Assembly: GCA_030407315.1 (NCBI GenBank) | Contig: JALQPE010002371.1 | Span: forward strand, 1 to 64,000 | Reading direction: 5' to 3' | DNA: 64,000 nucleotides | Origin: Asparagopsis taxiformis | Lineage: Eukaryota; Rhodophyta; Florideophyceae; Bonnemaisoniales; Bonnemaisoniaceae | Part shown: piece by piece, positions 10,293-20,219 of the stretch | Position numbering within the stretch: the first letter of the stretch is position 1 | Layout of the letters: the number at the start of each line of letters is the position of its first letter | Program-made: the position numbers and the translations under genes | Notes under the pieces: model-generated | Databases searched by the model: none | What the model saw: the letters and a program-made list of their open reading frames with translations, nothing else | What the model was told of the DNA's origin: nothing

Positions 10293-12005
10293 GTGCCGAT
10301 GAGCCGTAGAAATCTCAGATCTCAAGAAACGAGGTCTTCCTCGTTGAAGAATGCCGTCAAGAAACAGACATCAACTCCACGTTTTTCCAACGTGATCAAC
10401 GATTCCGTCAACACAACAGTAGAACCAGATGCATGCGTACCGCTCACAAAGATCAGAAACTTATCGCGATCTGGAGTAGACCGTCTCAAAGCCATATTTT
10501 CGGCAACAGGATTCACATCGGGTTTAGACCTGGCGATCTTAATGCCTCTCACTGGAGCACATCGCCATCATCTATCTTCCCACTTTCAGAATCTAGGGTT
10601 GTGCTCTGATGAGGCCAAGGAGAAGATAAACTCCCGCCAAGAATGGTATGGCATTGTAGACGGTGTTCATCGCCACACAGCGATCGTGGAATTGATGAAT
10701 GATGAGAATATAGATGTTAGATCTGAATGGGAAAAATTCAAGTGGCCGGTAACCATGTTGAAGGGAGACTTCTCTTTATTAACACTGAAGCAGCTGGCAA
10801 GATCCCAGAATGAAAAGCACTCAGATTGCTTCTATGTGGAGCCAACATTCTATGATGTCCTTTCTGGGCTTCGGGAGGAGTATGATCGACTGCAGAGCGA
10901 AAAGAGTGCAAAAAAGATCACCATTGCCGAAGTTGCAGCTGCTTACGATGGTGCTAGCCACGCAAAGGAAAGTACTATGAAGCAGATTGCTGCCACAGCA
11001 GCTAGGCTCTCTCACCCAGTAATTGATACGATCGGAAGCATTATGAATCAGGAACTTATTGAGCTTGCAGCGGTACAGCTAGCTGGACAGAATCGCATGG
11101 ACTACACCGTAACGAGAGAGACGATTACTTCCAAAGTAGACTGCAGGGTTTTCCGGAAGTTTATCAATATAACATCTTTGAAGCAGTCCACAATCTTTAT
11201 GAAGGCCGAAGGTGAACATGGAGAACAAATTCAAATTAACACTCTTTATCGTGTCAGAGAAATATGTCAGGAGAGGCGCTACAAACCAGTACAACACACG
11301 GTCGTATCTGAACAATACAAGAAGGCTTCTAATGCTCTCCAAGAGGCAATTAAGTTCGGAAAATTTCTGGACAGCAACACCTGGCCAACTGACATGGAGG
11401 CTACGCGTGAAAATTTGTTGAGGACGACAAGACTAGACAATGATGTTGAAGAAAACAGCGGAAACGACAATGAAATTCTCCCCGTTCTCCGTAGCTTGTA
11501 CTTCAAACTGTACCCCTCTTCTGGTCCAATGAAGGAAGCGAAGTATCGAACACAGTTTTGCGTTTCAAAATGTACAGAGGATAGTGAGACAGATCCTCCC
11601 ATAAAAGGACGGAATGATTATCCTAATAGTCCTCAAGTAGAGCTGGATGGAAGAGAGACTACTGCGAAGAAGAAGAAAACTCCTGGTGGTATGGATCTAG
11701 TGTCTACCACTGACAAGAATGACAAGAAGGCTGACAAGCATGTGCTAGAATCCAATTTCCCGAGTAATGACTTGGCCCCGAGCTTTGGTGATTTTCTAGT
11801 ATCTGCTCCTATGTCAGATGAAAACGAAGCTGAATGTGGCCAAGAAGGAGAGCCGGTATTATCGCAAAAAAATGACAACTGTGAGGGAAATCAGCAGACA
11901 CAAACTTCGGAAAGACTGGACACAATTCATCCTGTGAAAGGAAAAGAAATCAATGCGGACAACGACGATCCATGCGAGTCAATTTCACCATATCGGATGT
12001 TATAG
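10293..12005 (+). CDS. ParB-like protein encoded by the TIR transposon (570 aa)
   Basis: The N-terminal half fits the ParB/Srx fold. A predicted strand-helix (IRNLSRSGVDRLKAIF, residues about 57-72) precedes the signature VDGVHRHTA (10655-10681), matching the D-G-x-R-R/H-R-x-A box of ParB/sulfiredoxin-like domains. A long helical region follows, then a hydrophilic low-complexity tail rich in Lys, Asp and Asn. ParB proteins bind or sometimes cut DNA, and in phages and bacteria are often fused to DNA methyltransferases. The ORF ends at TAG (12003-12005). The same frame continues without another stop into the methyltransferase, so the two may be one fusion gene with a nonsense or readthrough codon. 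Two other ParB-like genes lie in this window. DNA specificity unknown. Confidence 0.75.
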   Translation: MPMSRRNLRSQETRSSSLKNAVKKQTSTPRFSNVINDSVNTTVEPDACVPLTKIRNLSRSGVDRLKAIFSATGFTSGLDLAILMPLTGAHRHHLSSHFQNLGLCSDEAKEKINSRQEWYGIVDGVHRHTAIVELMNDENIDVRSEWEKFKWPVTMLKGDFSLLTLKQLARSQNEKHSDCFYVEPTFYDVLSGLREEYDRLQSEKSAKKITIAEVAAAYDGASHAKESTMKQIAATAARLSHPVIDTIGSIMNQELIELAAVQLAGQNRMDYTVTRETITSKVDCRVFRKFINITSLKQSTIFMKAEGEHGEQIQINTLYRVREICQERRYKPVQHTVVSEQYKKASNALQEAIKFGKFLDSNTWPTDMEATRENLLRTTRLDNDVEENSGNDNEILPVLRSLYFKLYPSSGPMKEAKYRTQFCVSKCTEDSETDPPIKGRNDYPNSPQVELDGRETTAKKKKTPGGMDLVSTTDKNDKKADKHVLESNFPSNDLAPSFGDFLVSAPMSDENEAECGQEGEPVLSQKNDNCEGNQQTQTSERLDTIHPVKGKEINADNDDPCESISPYRML

Positions 12006-12029
12006 GAAAAGGGAGTTGAATGTCACCAG

Positions 12030-13247
12030 ATGACTTGGCAGGAGTACGATGTGAGAGTACGTAAGTCAGACGATGCCAAGATTGACATGATACTCACTGA
12101 TCCACCATACGGATTGGAACCGAATGCTTCAGGAACGGGTCAAAACTACAATGATAAGCTGGACGACAAAGAAATGTCTGCATTCTGCCAATTCTCTCAC
12201 CGTGTTTTGAAGAGCGGAGGTTTCATTTTCATCTTTTCCTCGGTGCGCTACTTACAAAAGTGGATATCCTGTCTCAGAGACTCTGGATTCAAAACTATGA
12301 GCCACATTTACAGCATCACAAAGTGCTCAAAACGAATACAGTTTCATCGGCTCTCTGTTTTCCCCCAAAACATCACTGAATATGGAATCGTGGCCCGAAA
12401 AGGAGGGACGCATCCACAACAGTTTGAGCCAGACTTCATCAGTCCGTACCACCGCATTCCATGTCCACTTCCGCGCCGTTTTGCTGCCATTACAAACGTT
12501 CCAGTCCCTTCCAATAAGCTAAAGCATCCCGGGAAGAAGACAAACGTGAGAGTAGAAGAAAAAAACCCAGATCTATTGATTGAGCTGATGACGACCTTCT
12601 GTCCCGATGGTGGTTCGGTGCTTGACGCTTACGGAGGAACGTTTTCGACCGCATTGGCGTGCATGGAGACAGGGCGTTCATGTTTATCGGTTGAGAAAGA
12701 CGCGGAATGCTTTAGGCATGCACATGCAAGACTCAGGAAGAAAGTAGCTGCTCTGAAAAGATCTGCAGACCGCTCGAAGACAATGGAAACTGATGGTCCT
12801 CCGAGAAAGCAGCAAAGGGTACTGCAAAACGAGGTGTCTATCATTGATTCCAAGTCCACGAAGTCGGGAGATGCCGCTACCATGAAACCTGTCGTCGAAC
12901 ACGCTGTTCGGGAGCACAAACTTGAAAGTTTGCGTCCCGGAAATGATGTTGAGATCTTTCGGGAGGGGAAGTTTGTTGGGCTTGCGCAGTTGGCCATCCC
13001 AGCGCCTGGTGAAGAATATCCTGTGCGTCGTTTACTCCACAACAGAAACCTTGCAGATATATCCAAAGAAGATCAATGTCTAGTTGTCATCTGGAGAGTG
13101 CGCATAATTCAAGAAATGAAAAACAAGCCATACCCTTATGAAATGCCTGGTGTTGAAGAGAAGCCAAAAACTCTGGCAGACATGGTAGACAGTTTCTATG
13201 CCTGGGATGCAGGGGAGCTTCGAATGGTAACATCCTCTGCAACTTAG
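12030..13247 (+). CDS. Beta-class DNA methyltransferase (N6-adenine or N4-cytosine), 405 aa
   Basis: MILTDPPYG near 12088-12114 is catalytic motif IV. A target-recognition-like middle region follows, then VLDAYGGTFSTALA near 12617-12660, the SAM-binding motif I, and a conserved acidic VEKD strand. Motif IV before motif I is beta-class order, as in CcrM-type enzymes. The C-terminal 100 residues form a separate domain like the one encoded at 3917-4189 plus 15344 onward. The ATG at 12030 is in frame with the ParB-like ORF, eight codons after its TAG. The codons between (KGVECHQ) look like the usual start of a methyltransferase domain, so translation may begin upstream. Expected reaction: SAM-dependent methylation of an amino group on adenine or cytosine in DNA. 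Motif DPPY does not tell the two bases apart. Confidence 0.85.
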   Translation: MTWQEYDVRVRKSDDAKIDMILTDPPYGLEPNASGTGQNYNDKLDDKEMSAFCQFSHRVLKSGGFIFIFSSVRYLQKWISCLRDSGFKTMSHIYSITKCSKRIQFHRLSVFPQNITEYGIVARKGGTHPQQFEPDFISPYHRIPCPLPRRFAAITNVPVPSNKLKHPGKKTNVRVEEKNPDLLIELMTTFCPDGGSVLDAYGGTFSTALACMETGRSCLSVEKDAECFRHAHARLRKKVAALKRSADRSKTMETDGPPRKQQRVLQNEVSIIDSKSTKSGDAATMKPVVEHAVREHKLESLRPGNDVEIFREGKFVGLAQLAIPAPGEEYPVRRLLHNRNLADISKEDQCLVVIWRVRIIQEMKNKPYPYEMPGVEEKPKTLADMVDSFYAWDAGELRMVTSSAT

Positions 13248-13547
13248 TCCAAGGCGGGAGTAAAATGTGGATAGCGAGGGATAGGAATGATTTAGTAATC
13301 GCATCATGTCCTGGAGCGTGGAACAGTCACTCCACAGATCATTATACTCGAGAATAAACAATATGAATTCTTTCACCTTCCCAGCTTCATATAAAACCTT
13401 TTGTCATCATATGTATCTCCAGCTAAGTAGCTAGCCTTGAGAATGTGTGAAACTGTCTTTGACTTTTCATTCTCATATGATTCACGAATCGAACTCAAAA
13501 TGCAGATTAAAAGCTGCGGACTAGTGCTCAAAACTAGAGAATCAGCT

Positions 13548-15339
13548 CCCAATAGAGAAGCTAACTGTATTCAATCCAGTTGTATGATATTACTCTAGAA
13601 AGCTTTCTCTTTGAGTATTCTTGAGTATACATGAGTGTAGGACATTCCGATAAATCAGCAGCAACTGTATAGTTCATGTTACAAGTAGAATTTATCAGCT
13701 CCAAGCCATTACTTCGATCCAACAGCATGAGGCTCCGATGAAACAAGCTGTAATCAAATGAATGAGTATAAAATGCTTGCAGTTGTGGTACTCCCATTGA
13801 GGTACAGATATGAAATGGCTAAACGTGCCTGCCAGGCTGGTTTCAGTGAAACCAGAATGATGTTGGAGGAAAGCTGCACTGGAATAGTTTACGGTACATG
13901 TTTCTTCGCTCGCGATTCAGCTCCGTTGGTCTGACGGCAGTAAATTGCAACAATTGAATCTCAAGTCTGCATTTCATTTATGATCAAAAGTGCAATGGTT
14001 GAGTTATGAAGCACATGAAGCTCTGTTGAGTTTGAGTACCCACCGCATTAATGCGGTGGGATTCTGAATTCTGAATTCATTTCAGCGGCGCTTTAGATGG
14101 ATTGGTATTGAATCCAAATGACCTTCAGAAATCAGGTTTAGATCGCAGGATGGTTATAATGTGAACAGATTCCATGGCGATGTACATGATCTATGCGTCA
14201 ATTGGCGCATATGTTGAAGTGTGTGGTCTGCACAGCCTCTACGCCAAACTCTGGTACGTCGATGTAGAATCCACAAATTATTCAAATACTGACAGAGGTT
14301 TGGAGCACAGGAGTAGAACTATTTCCGAACCGTTCACACAATGAACTACTCGCTGGAAAACCAGCCTTATGCATGGGTATGTGCACATAACAACAAATAA
14401 GTTGACAAAAGCATGCACTAACCAACCAATTTCCAAGCAGTGAATAGCAAACTCAATATCTCGACAGTCAGGAATACAGAGCAATGCGCGCGCAACACTG
14501 TGGGTGCAGTATCAGCCAGTTATGCGAATTATACTGGCAGTATAGGCAGTGCCTCAATATTCTCGTGTCATTCAATGCCGCTGTGTTCATCAATGAAGCG
14601 TGCCAGAAATGTAGTGTGTAGTGTCCGACTGCGCGAACAATATCGTGCATAACACCACCAAGCCTCCCGCGAAAATCTGATGATCGGGAACGCTTAGCAC
14701 TACTAGCTGACGCAGTAGCTTTGAGGCGTGCACCTGACGTAGTGCTCCACTGATGTGTGTTTCATATTATTATTACCTCGTGCGGATTGCATCACATCGA
14801 GCCTGTCTGCAAAACTACCGGAAACTGAATCAGAGATCCAAAAGGTGGATCCAAAGAAGCATGCTTTCGCCGAATCAAAGCGCGTCCAGCACACCAATTC
14901 TTTCTTTTATTCCATTCAACAACTTTAAATTTGGCAGGATTGCAACCCCACCAATTCAATGGGATTGGTGGAAATTTAAATTTGCAATTTATTACTTCTG
15001 AACTTCACCATCTCAACCGCTGCAGAAAAGAATGCAATGCTGGTCTGTTGATACGCGCATCATATCATATAAATGGGACACGCTGTTACGAAATTTCTAT
15101 TAGAATGTCAACTGCTCATTCAGGTATAGGTGATATCATTAAAAGAATTAGAATTAGCAGTGACACTGTCATTGAAACTAAGCTGTATTATATTGTATAC
15201 AATACTCGAGAAAGACCCGTTACTATAAAAGGTCCAGGGTGACACCTGGGTGACAGTGCGTGACAATAACCTCCAGTTCACCATTAAATTTATTCTGTTT
15301 CTCAAAAAGTATGATTCTGTTTCACTCCAAATGAGAGTT
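13548..15339 (-). repeat. Right terminal inverted repeat, 1,792 bp
   Basis: Inverted copy of 4190-5980. Differences seen: a one-base indel near 15076 (left 4455), one substitution near 14372, and one near 13912. The 300 bases between the methyltransferase stop and this repeat hold nothing I recognise. Confidence 0.95.
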
Positions 15340-15343
15340 GGAC
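15340..15343. repeat. Target-site duplication GGAC, right copy
   Basis: Matches 4186-4189 on the other side of the transposon. Confidence 0.8.
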
Positions 15344-17827
15344 CTCCCGTTCCCGTACATGTTTGATGGCGCCGAGGGACCGCCGGAGACGATGGGTGGA
15401 GCATACGCTGCGGCGTTTTACCCTTGGGATACTCGGATGATGCGCCCCGCTGCGGAGGATGGCCCTAGCGACATTCGTACCCCTGCTGCAGCGTCAAACT
15501 TCAACGCAGCGACGAACCAGGCCAGCTCGGGACGGATCCCCAGTACCGGTCCGGCAGGCGAAATCACTGGTTCGGGGGGTACGAAGCATCCAGCACGCTC
15601 CGTCCCGGTTTCGGGAGGCACGAAGCGCCCTGCTCGCTCTGTCAGAGCCTCCAGTGGAGGCACGAAGCACCCTGCTCGCTCTGCTAGAGCCTCCAGTGGA
15701 GGCACGAAGCACCCTGCTCGCTCCAACGTCACCGAAGCTACTACGCAGGACGTAACCGAGGTGGACGACGAACCGGAGGTGGCGGAAAGCATTCGTGAGC
15801 AGCAGGGGACGCAAATTACGGTGCCCAAGTTTGTGACGTCGGATTACGTCGGACAAGGAGCGACTGTGTTGGTGAGGCAGCTAGTGGAACCGGCCGTGAC
15901 CCTTCGGGATGTGAAAGAAGACCACGTGGAGGACCTGCGCAACAATATGTTGGCTGTGGGGTATGTGAGCTCTTCGCGTATCACTGTGACGGTGCTGAGG
16001 TCGCAGAACACGCATCTGTCCGCCGACACGCGTCTGTTCCAGAATGGCAAATTCCATGCCAATGCGAACGTGACCGTGATCGACGGACTGCATCGTCTCA
16101 ATGCTATGCATAGCATTGCGGATGACTTCACGCGCCTCACCCGTATGCACACAACCAAGCTGCCACAGGAGGCAAACCGCTTGCGCTGGGTTAATCAGCC
16201 TCTGGATGTGTACTACTTTCGCCGCAAGGACAACAGTGATCTTCAGCCTCATGAGATCATCCACAAGAGTGCAGAGTCGAACCATACGACTGGGACGCAA
16301 CTGACGGAGCGCTCCTTGGTTCGAATCTTGTCGTCCATCCAGCAGTTCATCCGTACGATTGCTGTTGCAAATAACGTGGAAAACGCTGGCGACTTGCGTG
16401 AGTCTGATGTCATCCGAACATTGTTCGAGGCGCAGTTCATGGGGATGATGAATTCAACGAACACGGCCCGGCGGTGGACGCGTTTGGCTATAGCAACGCT
16501 GAAGCATCCTGTTCTCGACGAAGTGTTGCGTGAGCTGAACAATTCCGAGCGCCGCAACGAGATTGGGATAACGCACCTGGACCACAAGATAGTGCGCGAG
16601 TTGCTGGAAGAAAAATCTGTCTTCGTCTTGCGCGGTCTTTCGGAGTACTTGAACCCTGCTCATGGTGGACGTCCGGATGGACGCTTTGACGTGAACGACT
16701 TCTATACATACGTCCGTCGCGTGACTGCAATAGCAAATTCTCTGTACGCTGCGTATGGGCGCCCAAAGAGTATTATGCGCAAGTCATTTCTGAGCACAGA
16801 GATGGCAATTGGGTCGGTTAAGCAGCCGAAGGAGTTGCAATGGCATCTCACCAATGTCATTGCAATGTATAGAGGGGACGACCGGAGCAGTGAGGTTCGC
16901 ATGCGACGGAGAACCACGCGTTTACAGGATTTGGAAACGAACTTGAAAGAGTTTTTCAATCCGACATTGACGAAGAAGACTAAGGCTCGACGCAAACGCC
17001 GCCCTTCTGCTGCCAATGTGAGACTCACTCACAAGAAGCAGCGAAACGTCGAACATGAGCCTGCTTCGCATGGCATCCGCCGCCGTTCACAGCGACTGCG
17101 CTCGACGGGAAGCACACGTCTCGAGGAAGAACAGCCGGTTGCGGTACAACAATCCGCCGGGGAAGAAGAACAGGCCGTTGTGGATAAACGCACCGATCAA
17201 CAACGAGCCATTGCTTCCGGTGATGAGGGTGACGAAGACTCCGCCCGTTCCCCCGATTCTGCCATTCAGATTGTCCCCCAAGATAACCAAGGTGCTGGCG
17301 CGACTCCCTCCAACCAAGAATCTGTCCATAACGTTTCGGACGAGGAAGAAAACAACAGTGCAGATGAGGTCCATGTCAAAAGCAAGGGGGTCCGCGAAGT
17401 GACAATTACACTCACTGTTCCGGAAGGAGTCGAAGTCGATGAAGACGGTTACATCGTTCGTGACTCTGCTTCTGAAGACGACCTCCTGTTCGACGACCGT
17501 ATGCCATCTCTTCCTGAAGATTTCGAAGGCACACTCGAAGCCGAAGGGCATCATCTGGCGCAGCGTCCCGCGGACGTCATCGCATCGGTGAGGGTTGGCT
17601 GTCTGCCCCCGATTGAGCTCAGGTTGTTATTGGAGAGTGTGGAAATCGATGAGGAGGGCAGAGAGGTGAGGTATTTGAAGCAAGTGGCGATGGACCCTGT
17701 GTTTGAGGGGCTGCATATTCCGGAACAACATCGGGCTCGTCATCTTGTTTTGGAGATCGAGACCATCTATCCGATGTTGTTCGCAGCGTGGAAGATGGCT
17801 TCCAAGGCGATGTGTGAGCCTACATAG
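15344..17827 (+). CDS. ParB-like gene, 3' part (829-codon open region)
   Basis: Continues the frame that starts at 3917; after excision the P-x-PY motif follows directly. Residues encoded at about 15575-15725 form four imperfect repeats of a GGTKxPARS unit. The ParB-like domain follows: VTLRDVKEDHVEDLRNNM, then VIDGLHRLNA at 16075-16104, equivalent to the ParB signature box. A long helical region comes next, then a basic stretch (KKTKARRKRRP, possible nuclear signal) and an acidic tail. The frame closes with TAG at 17825-17827, but without the TAG it would run straight on into the dioxygenase segment at 17828. Probably a nuclear DNA-binding protein. At present it is disrupted by the transposon, so no full product can be made unless the element excises. 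Confidence 0.75.
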   Translation, partial: LPFPYMFDGAEGPPETMGGAYAAAFYPWDTRMMRPAAEDGPSDIRTPAAASNFNAATNQASSGRIPSTGPAGEITGSGGTKHPARSVPVSGGTKRPARSVRASSGGTKHPARSARASSGGTKHPARSNVTEATTQDVTEVDDEPEVAESIREQQGTQITVPKFVTSDYVGQGATVLVRQLVEPAVTLRDVKEDHVEDLRNNMLAVGYVSSSRITVTVLRSQNTHLSADTRLFQNGKFHANANVTVIDGLHRLNAMHSIADDFTRLTRMHTTKLPQEANRLRWVNQPLDVYYFRRKDNSDLQPHEIIHKSAESNHTTGTQLTERSLVRILSSIQQFIRTIAVANNVENAGDLRESDVIRTLFEAQFMGMMNSTNTARRWTRLAIATLKHPVLDEVLRELNNSERRNEIGITHLDHKIVRELLEEKSVFVLRGLSEYLNPAHGGRPDGRFDVNDFYTYVRRVTAIANSLYAAYGRPKSIMRKSFLSTEMAIGSVKQPKELQWHLTNVIAMYRGDDRSSEVRMRRRTTRLQDLETNLKEFFNPTLTKKTKARRKRRPSAANVRLTHKKQRNVEHEPASHGIRRRSQRLRSTGSTRLEEEQPVAVQQSAGEEEQAVVDKRTDQQRAIASGDEGDEDSARSPDSAIQIVPQDNQGAGATPSNQESVHNVSDEEENNSADEVHVKSKGVREVTITLTVPEGVEVDEDGYIVRDSASEDDLLFDDRMPSLPEDFEGTLEAEGHHLAQRPADVIASVRVGCLPPIELRLLLESVEIDEEGREVRYLKQVAMDPVFEGLHIPEQHRARHLVLEIETIYPMLFAAWKMASKAMCEPT
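15575..15725 (+). repeat. In-gene tandem repeats coding for PARS-type units
   Basis: Four head-to-tail copies of a unit ending CACCCTGCTCGCTC or close variants encode GGTKHPARS-like peptides, basic and Ser-rich. They resemble DNA-contacting basic linkers, but no function can be assigned. Confidence 0.8.
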
Positions 17828-19068
17828 ACGTTTCTACCCTCGAGACTGGACTTCGCTCAGGTTGCGCGAATGTGTACCAACTGGAAGGATTCGTATGAAG
17901 TCGGCACTGGTCTGGTATACTTCAACAGTTGCCGAACGGAAATCAATGAGCGAGGGTATACGGTGATGCACAATTTCGCGGATGTAAGCTTCCTCGATGC
18001 GTCGGACAAGTTCCCATTTGACTTGGGTCTCATGGAAGAAATTCCTAACCAGGAATTGTTTCGGTACTTTTTGGGAACGTGGGAGGGGAGCAGGTGCACA
18101 AGGACCCTGGGAACCGGCAGCTGTGGAGTCCCATTGTCAATACAGGGGACGATGAAACAGATGAGAAGAACCGGAATGAGGGGAGGGCTCGCTTCACGTC
18201 TACGCGCCACTGTCTGGTTGACTATGCCGAGAACGACGAGACGCATACCGACCGGTTCAAGTTTGTGACGCGGCGAGCCCTGCTGGACGTGTGGCTTCGA
18301 ATCCTTGTCCGGCTGATAGGGGTGGAGGATTGCGGTTTACCGGGAGAAAAACTTGTCTTGCCGGCATCTGGGGGACGGTTTTTGATAACGGGAAAGGGGT
18401 GTCCTCGGCAGGTCCCACACAATGATTTCCCTGTTCCTCCTCGCGACCGCAAAGATCAACTTCCGGGTTACTTTGTTATTGCCAACGGAGATGACCCATT
18501 CCCTATCTGGGTGTGTCCAGGGTCTCACAAGTATGTCTTTTCCAAAGCGCTGGAATTAGATATGTACGCCAAGACGATGAAGCTGAAGAAGGTAATCGTT
18601 CCGCCACGTTCAGTCTTCATCGGTCACGGCCATGTACAACATGCCGGGGCAGAGCATGTCGACAGAGTTGTGTCACACACGACAACGAGGTATCACACGT
18701 ATTTTAGGAATGCGTCGTATCCGATTCCCGACAATGTTTCGTTTGGTTTCATCAGGCGGTTGGGATTCGAAGAAGAAGTAATCGCCAATGCTCCGCGCCG
18801 GTCTGCCAGGCAAAGTCAACCGGCACCTGTCAATGTTCGCCACAAGACAGTTGTTCCCATCCCGGTCAAGAAAAATCGTAGGCCGAAGACAGGGCAGCTC
18901 GGAATCATGCGGATGAAGACGGCAGCACCTCGCAAGAGGAGAGCCCTCACACACGATGAACTAGAAGTCTTGAGCTATTCAACTCCACAGTTGCCGGTAA
19001 CGCCTATTCTGCCGGGAGATCCTGAATATAGTGGGGACGAAGAGGAAGAACAGTTTTCCGACGGCTAG
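17828..19068 (+). pseudogene. 2-oxoglutarate/Fe(II) dioxygenase-like domain, frameshifted; possibly fused to the ParB-like gene
   Basis: Directly after the ParB-like TAG the same frame stays open through an ATG at 17870 to near 18085. Coding then switches by one base, in a G-rich run, to a frame ending at 19066-19068. The second part shows the double-stranded beta-helix pattern: PHND (His 18418, Asp 18424), a PGYFVIANGD strand, PGSHKYV, a distal His in VQHAG (18640), and an RYHTYF segment supplying the Arg that usually binds 2-oxoglutarate. This fits a phytanoyl-CoA-dioxygenase/TET-JBP-like superfamily enzyme. Substrate cannot be told; next to a ParB-like domain, oxidation of a DNA or chromatin methyl group is an attractive inference. 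The tail is basic. Inactive as read unless the frameshift is an error. Confidence 0.6.
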
Positions 19069-19353
19069 ATAGCTTAACAACAACTACTTTAGCAAACAAT
19101 TATCGAGAATATAATCATCTCCTTTATCACTTTCAATCTATGAACCTACTATAATGTACTTCCGTTCCATGCTTTCAAACTAGATTGTCCATTCCCTCGT
19201 GGGTTGGAGCATGATTTCCAGGACGATTCCCTCACATCTCTAGACCCGATGGTATATGCTAGAAATAGCAGAACAATTGGGTTTGTACGTGCTTCATCGC
19301 CTACTTGCTTCCGGTAATGGGTGGACGTGCACGATACACGATCAACCTGAAAT

Positions 19354-19549
19354 GGACATCCGGTGGATGTCCAGCTCGATTGCACTGCTGGCCAGCCCAG
19401 AAATTCTACAATTTCAGTGAGAAGAAAATTGTAAAAAATCAACGATTTGGGAGATCGATTGTGCCGTATGGCACACCCCCATCTAAAAAACATGTTCACA
19501 TGTGCATGTTTTTGAGAATAGCCCAAATTTTAATTCTAATCAGGGTGTC
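19354..19549 (+). repeat. Dispersed repeat, copy 2
   Basis: Matches 3372-3580, same orientation, with scattered substitutions. Together the two copies bracket the ParB-like/dioxygenase gene and the embedded transposon. Confidence 0.75.
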
Positions 19550-19571
19550 TAATTTGGCCACAACAGCCCCA

Positions 19572-19694
19572 GGAACCGACCGCCGCCCCGATCGGGGGCT
19601 ATCTCTGGCGTCTGTAGGCACCAACTGTAAGCCGGAACCGGCCGCCGCCCCGATCGGGGCTATCACTGGCTTCTATTAGCACCAACTGTAAGCC
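19572..19694 (+). repeat. Two-copy tandem repeat, about 62 bp each
   Basis: Two adjacent units begin GGAACCG and end CACCAACTGTAAGCC, each with a GCCCCGATCGGGG palindrome in the middle. Confidence 0.8.
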
Positions 19695-19796
19695 AAAATG
19701 GCGTCTCACGAAGGGTTGGTTTCAGGCTCAACACGTCAGGGACAGGTCTTGGTCCTTGTTTCATCATGGTCCCGCCCCACTCTCTCACGACCAACC

Positions 19797-19875
19797 TGAA
19801 ATGGACGTCCGGTGGATGTCCAGCTCGATTGCATTGCTGGCCAGCCCAGAACTTCTAAAATTTCCGAAAAATCAA
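19797..19875 (+). repeat. Dispersed repeat, partial copy 3
   Basis: Matches only the start of the 19354-19549 copy (the GGATGTCCAGCTCGATTGCA region), then diverges. Confidence 0.6.
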
Positions 19876-20219
19876 TTTGGTGGCCCACCATCTCCTGTGC
19901 CGAAAATTCCCGCACTCACTGATGATATGCGTCTAGACGTGTTTGGCACTTGTACGTATCAGGGAAGGCGTCACGGAAGGTTGAGACTACGCTACTTGTG
20001 TACCGCGTCGTCTGAAATAGCGAGTAGTATTTGTTGTATAGTTGTGGTGTATGCGTCTGGTGGTTTGTAAAGCTTGGAGAACGGGATAGGGATGTGGGTG
20101 GCCCTATTTTATGAATACATGAATATAAATATTCAGGGTTGACGAAGCGGAAAGGCATACGCTCATACATGTTTGAGATTGCATAGTGGAGAAAATATTT
20201 CCATCGAAATTTACATGGA

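Larger units (their letters stand above)
4190..15339. mobile_element. 11,150-bp TIR DNA transposon with DUF7869 transposase, ParB-like and DNA methyltransferase cargo
   Basis: Both ends begin AACTCTCATTTGGAGTGAAA in inverted orientation. The inverted repeats run 1,791 bp (4190-5980) and 1,792 bp (13548-15339). Comparing them by eye I saw only two substitutions and one single-base indel, so insertion was recent or the ends were homogenised. A 4-bp GGAC duplication flanks the element. Inside are a minus-strand DDE-type transposase (6067-8512), an empty 1.8-kb divergent region, a plus-strand ParB-like ORF (10293-12005) and a DPPY methyltransferase (12030-13247). The transposase has an in-frame TAA and a frameshift, so this copy is probably non-autonomous. 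It lies inside another ParB-like gene. The superfamily is uncertain: a 4-bp duplication and TIRs this long do not fit a family I can name safely. Confidence 0.9.

Noticed and set aside
10293..13247. Bacterial restriction-modification contamination
   Set aside because: The genes lie inside a TIR element that also has a eukaryotic-type DUF7869 transposase and interrupts a related gene with a target duplication; no bacterial ribosome sites or operon layout.
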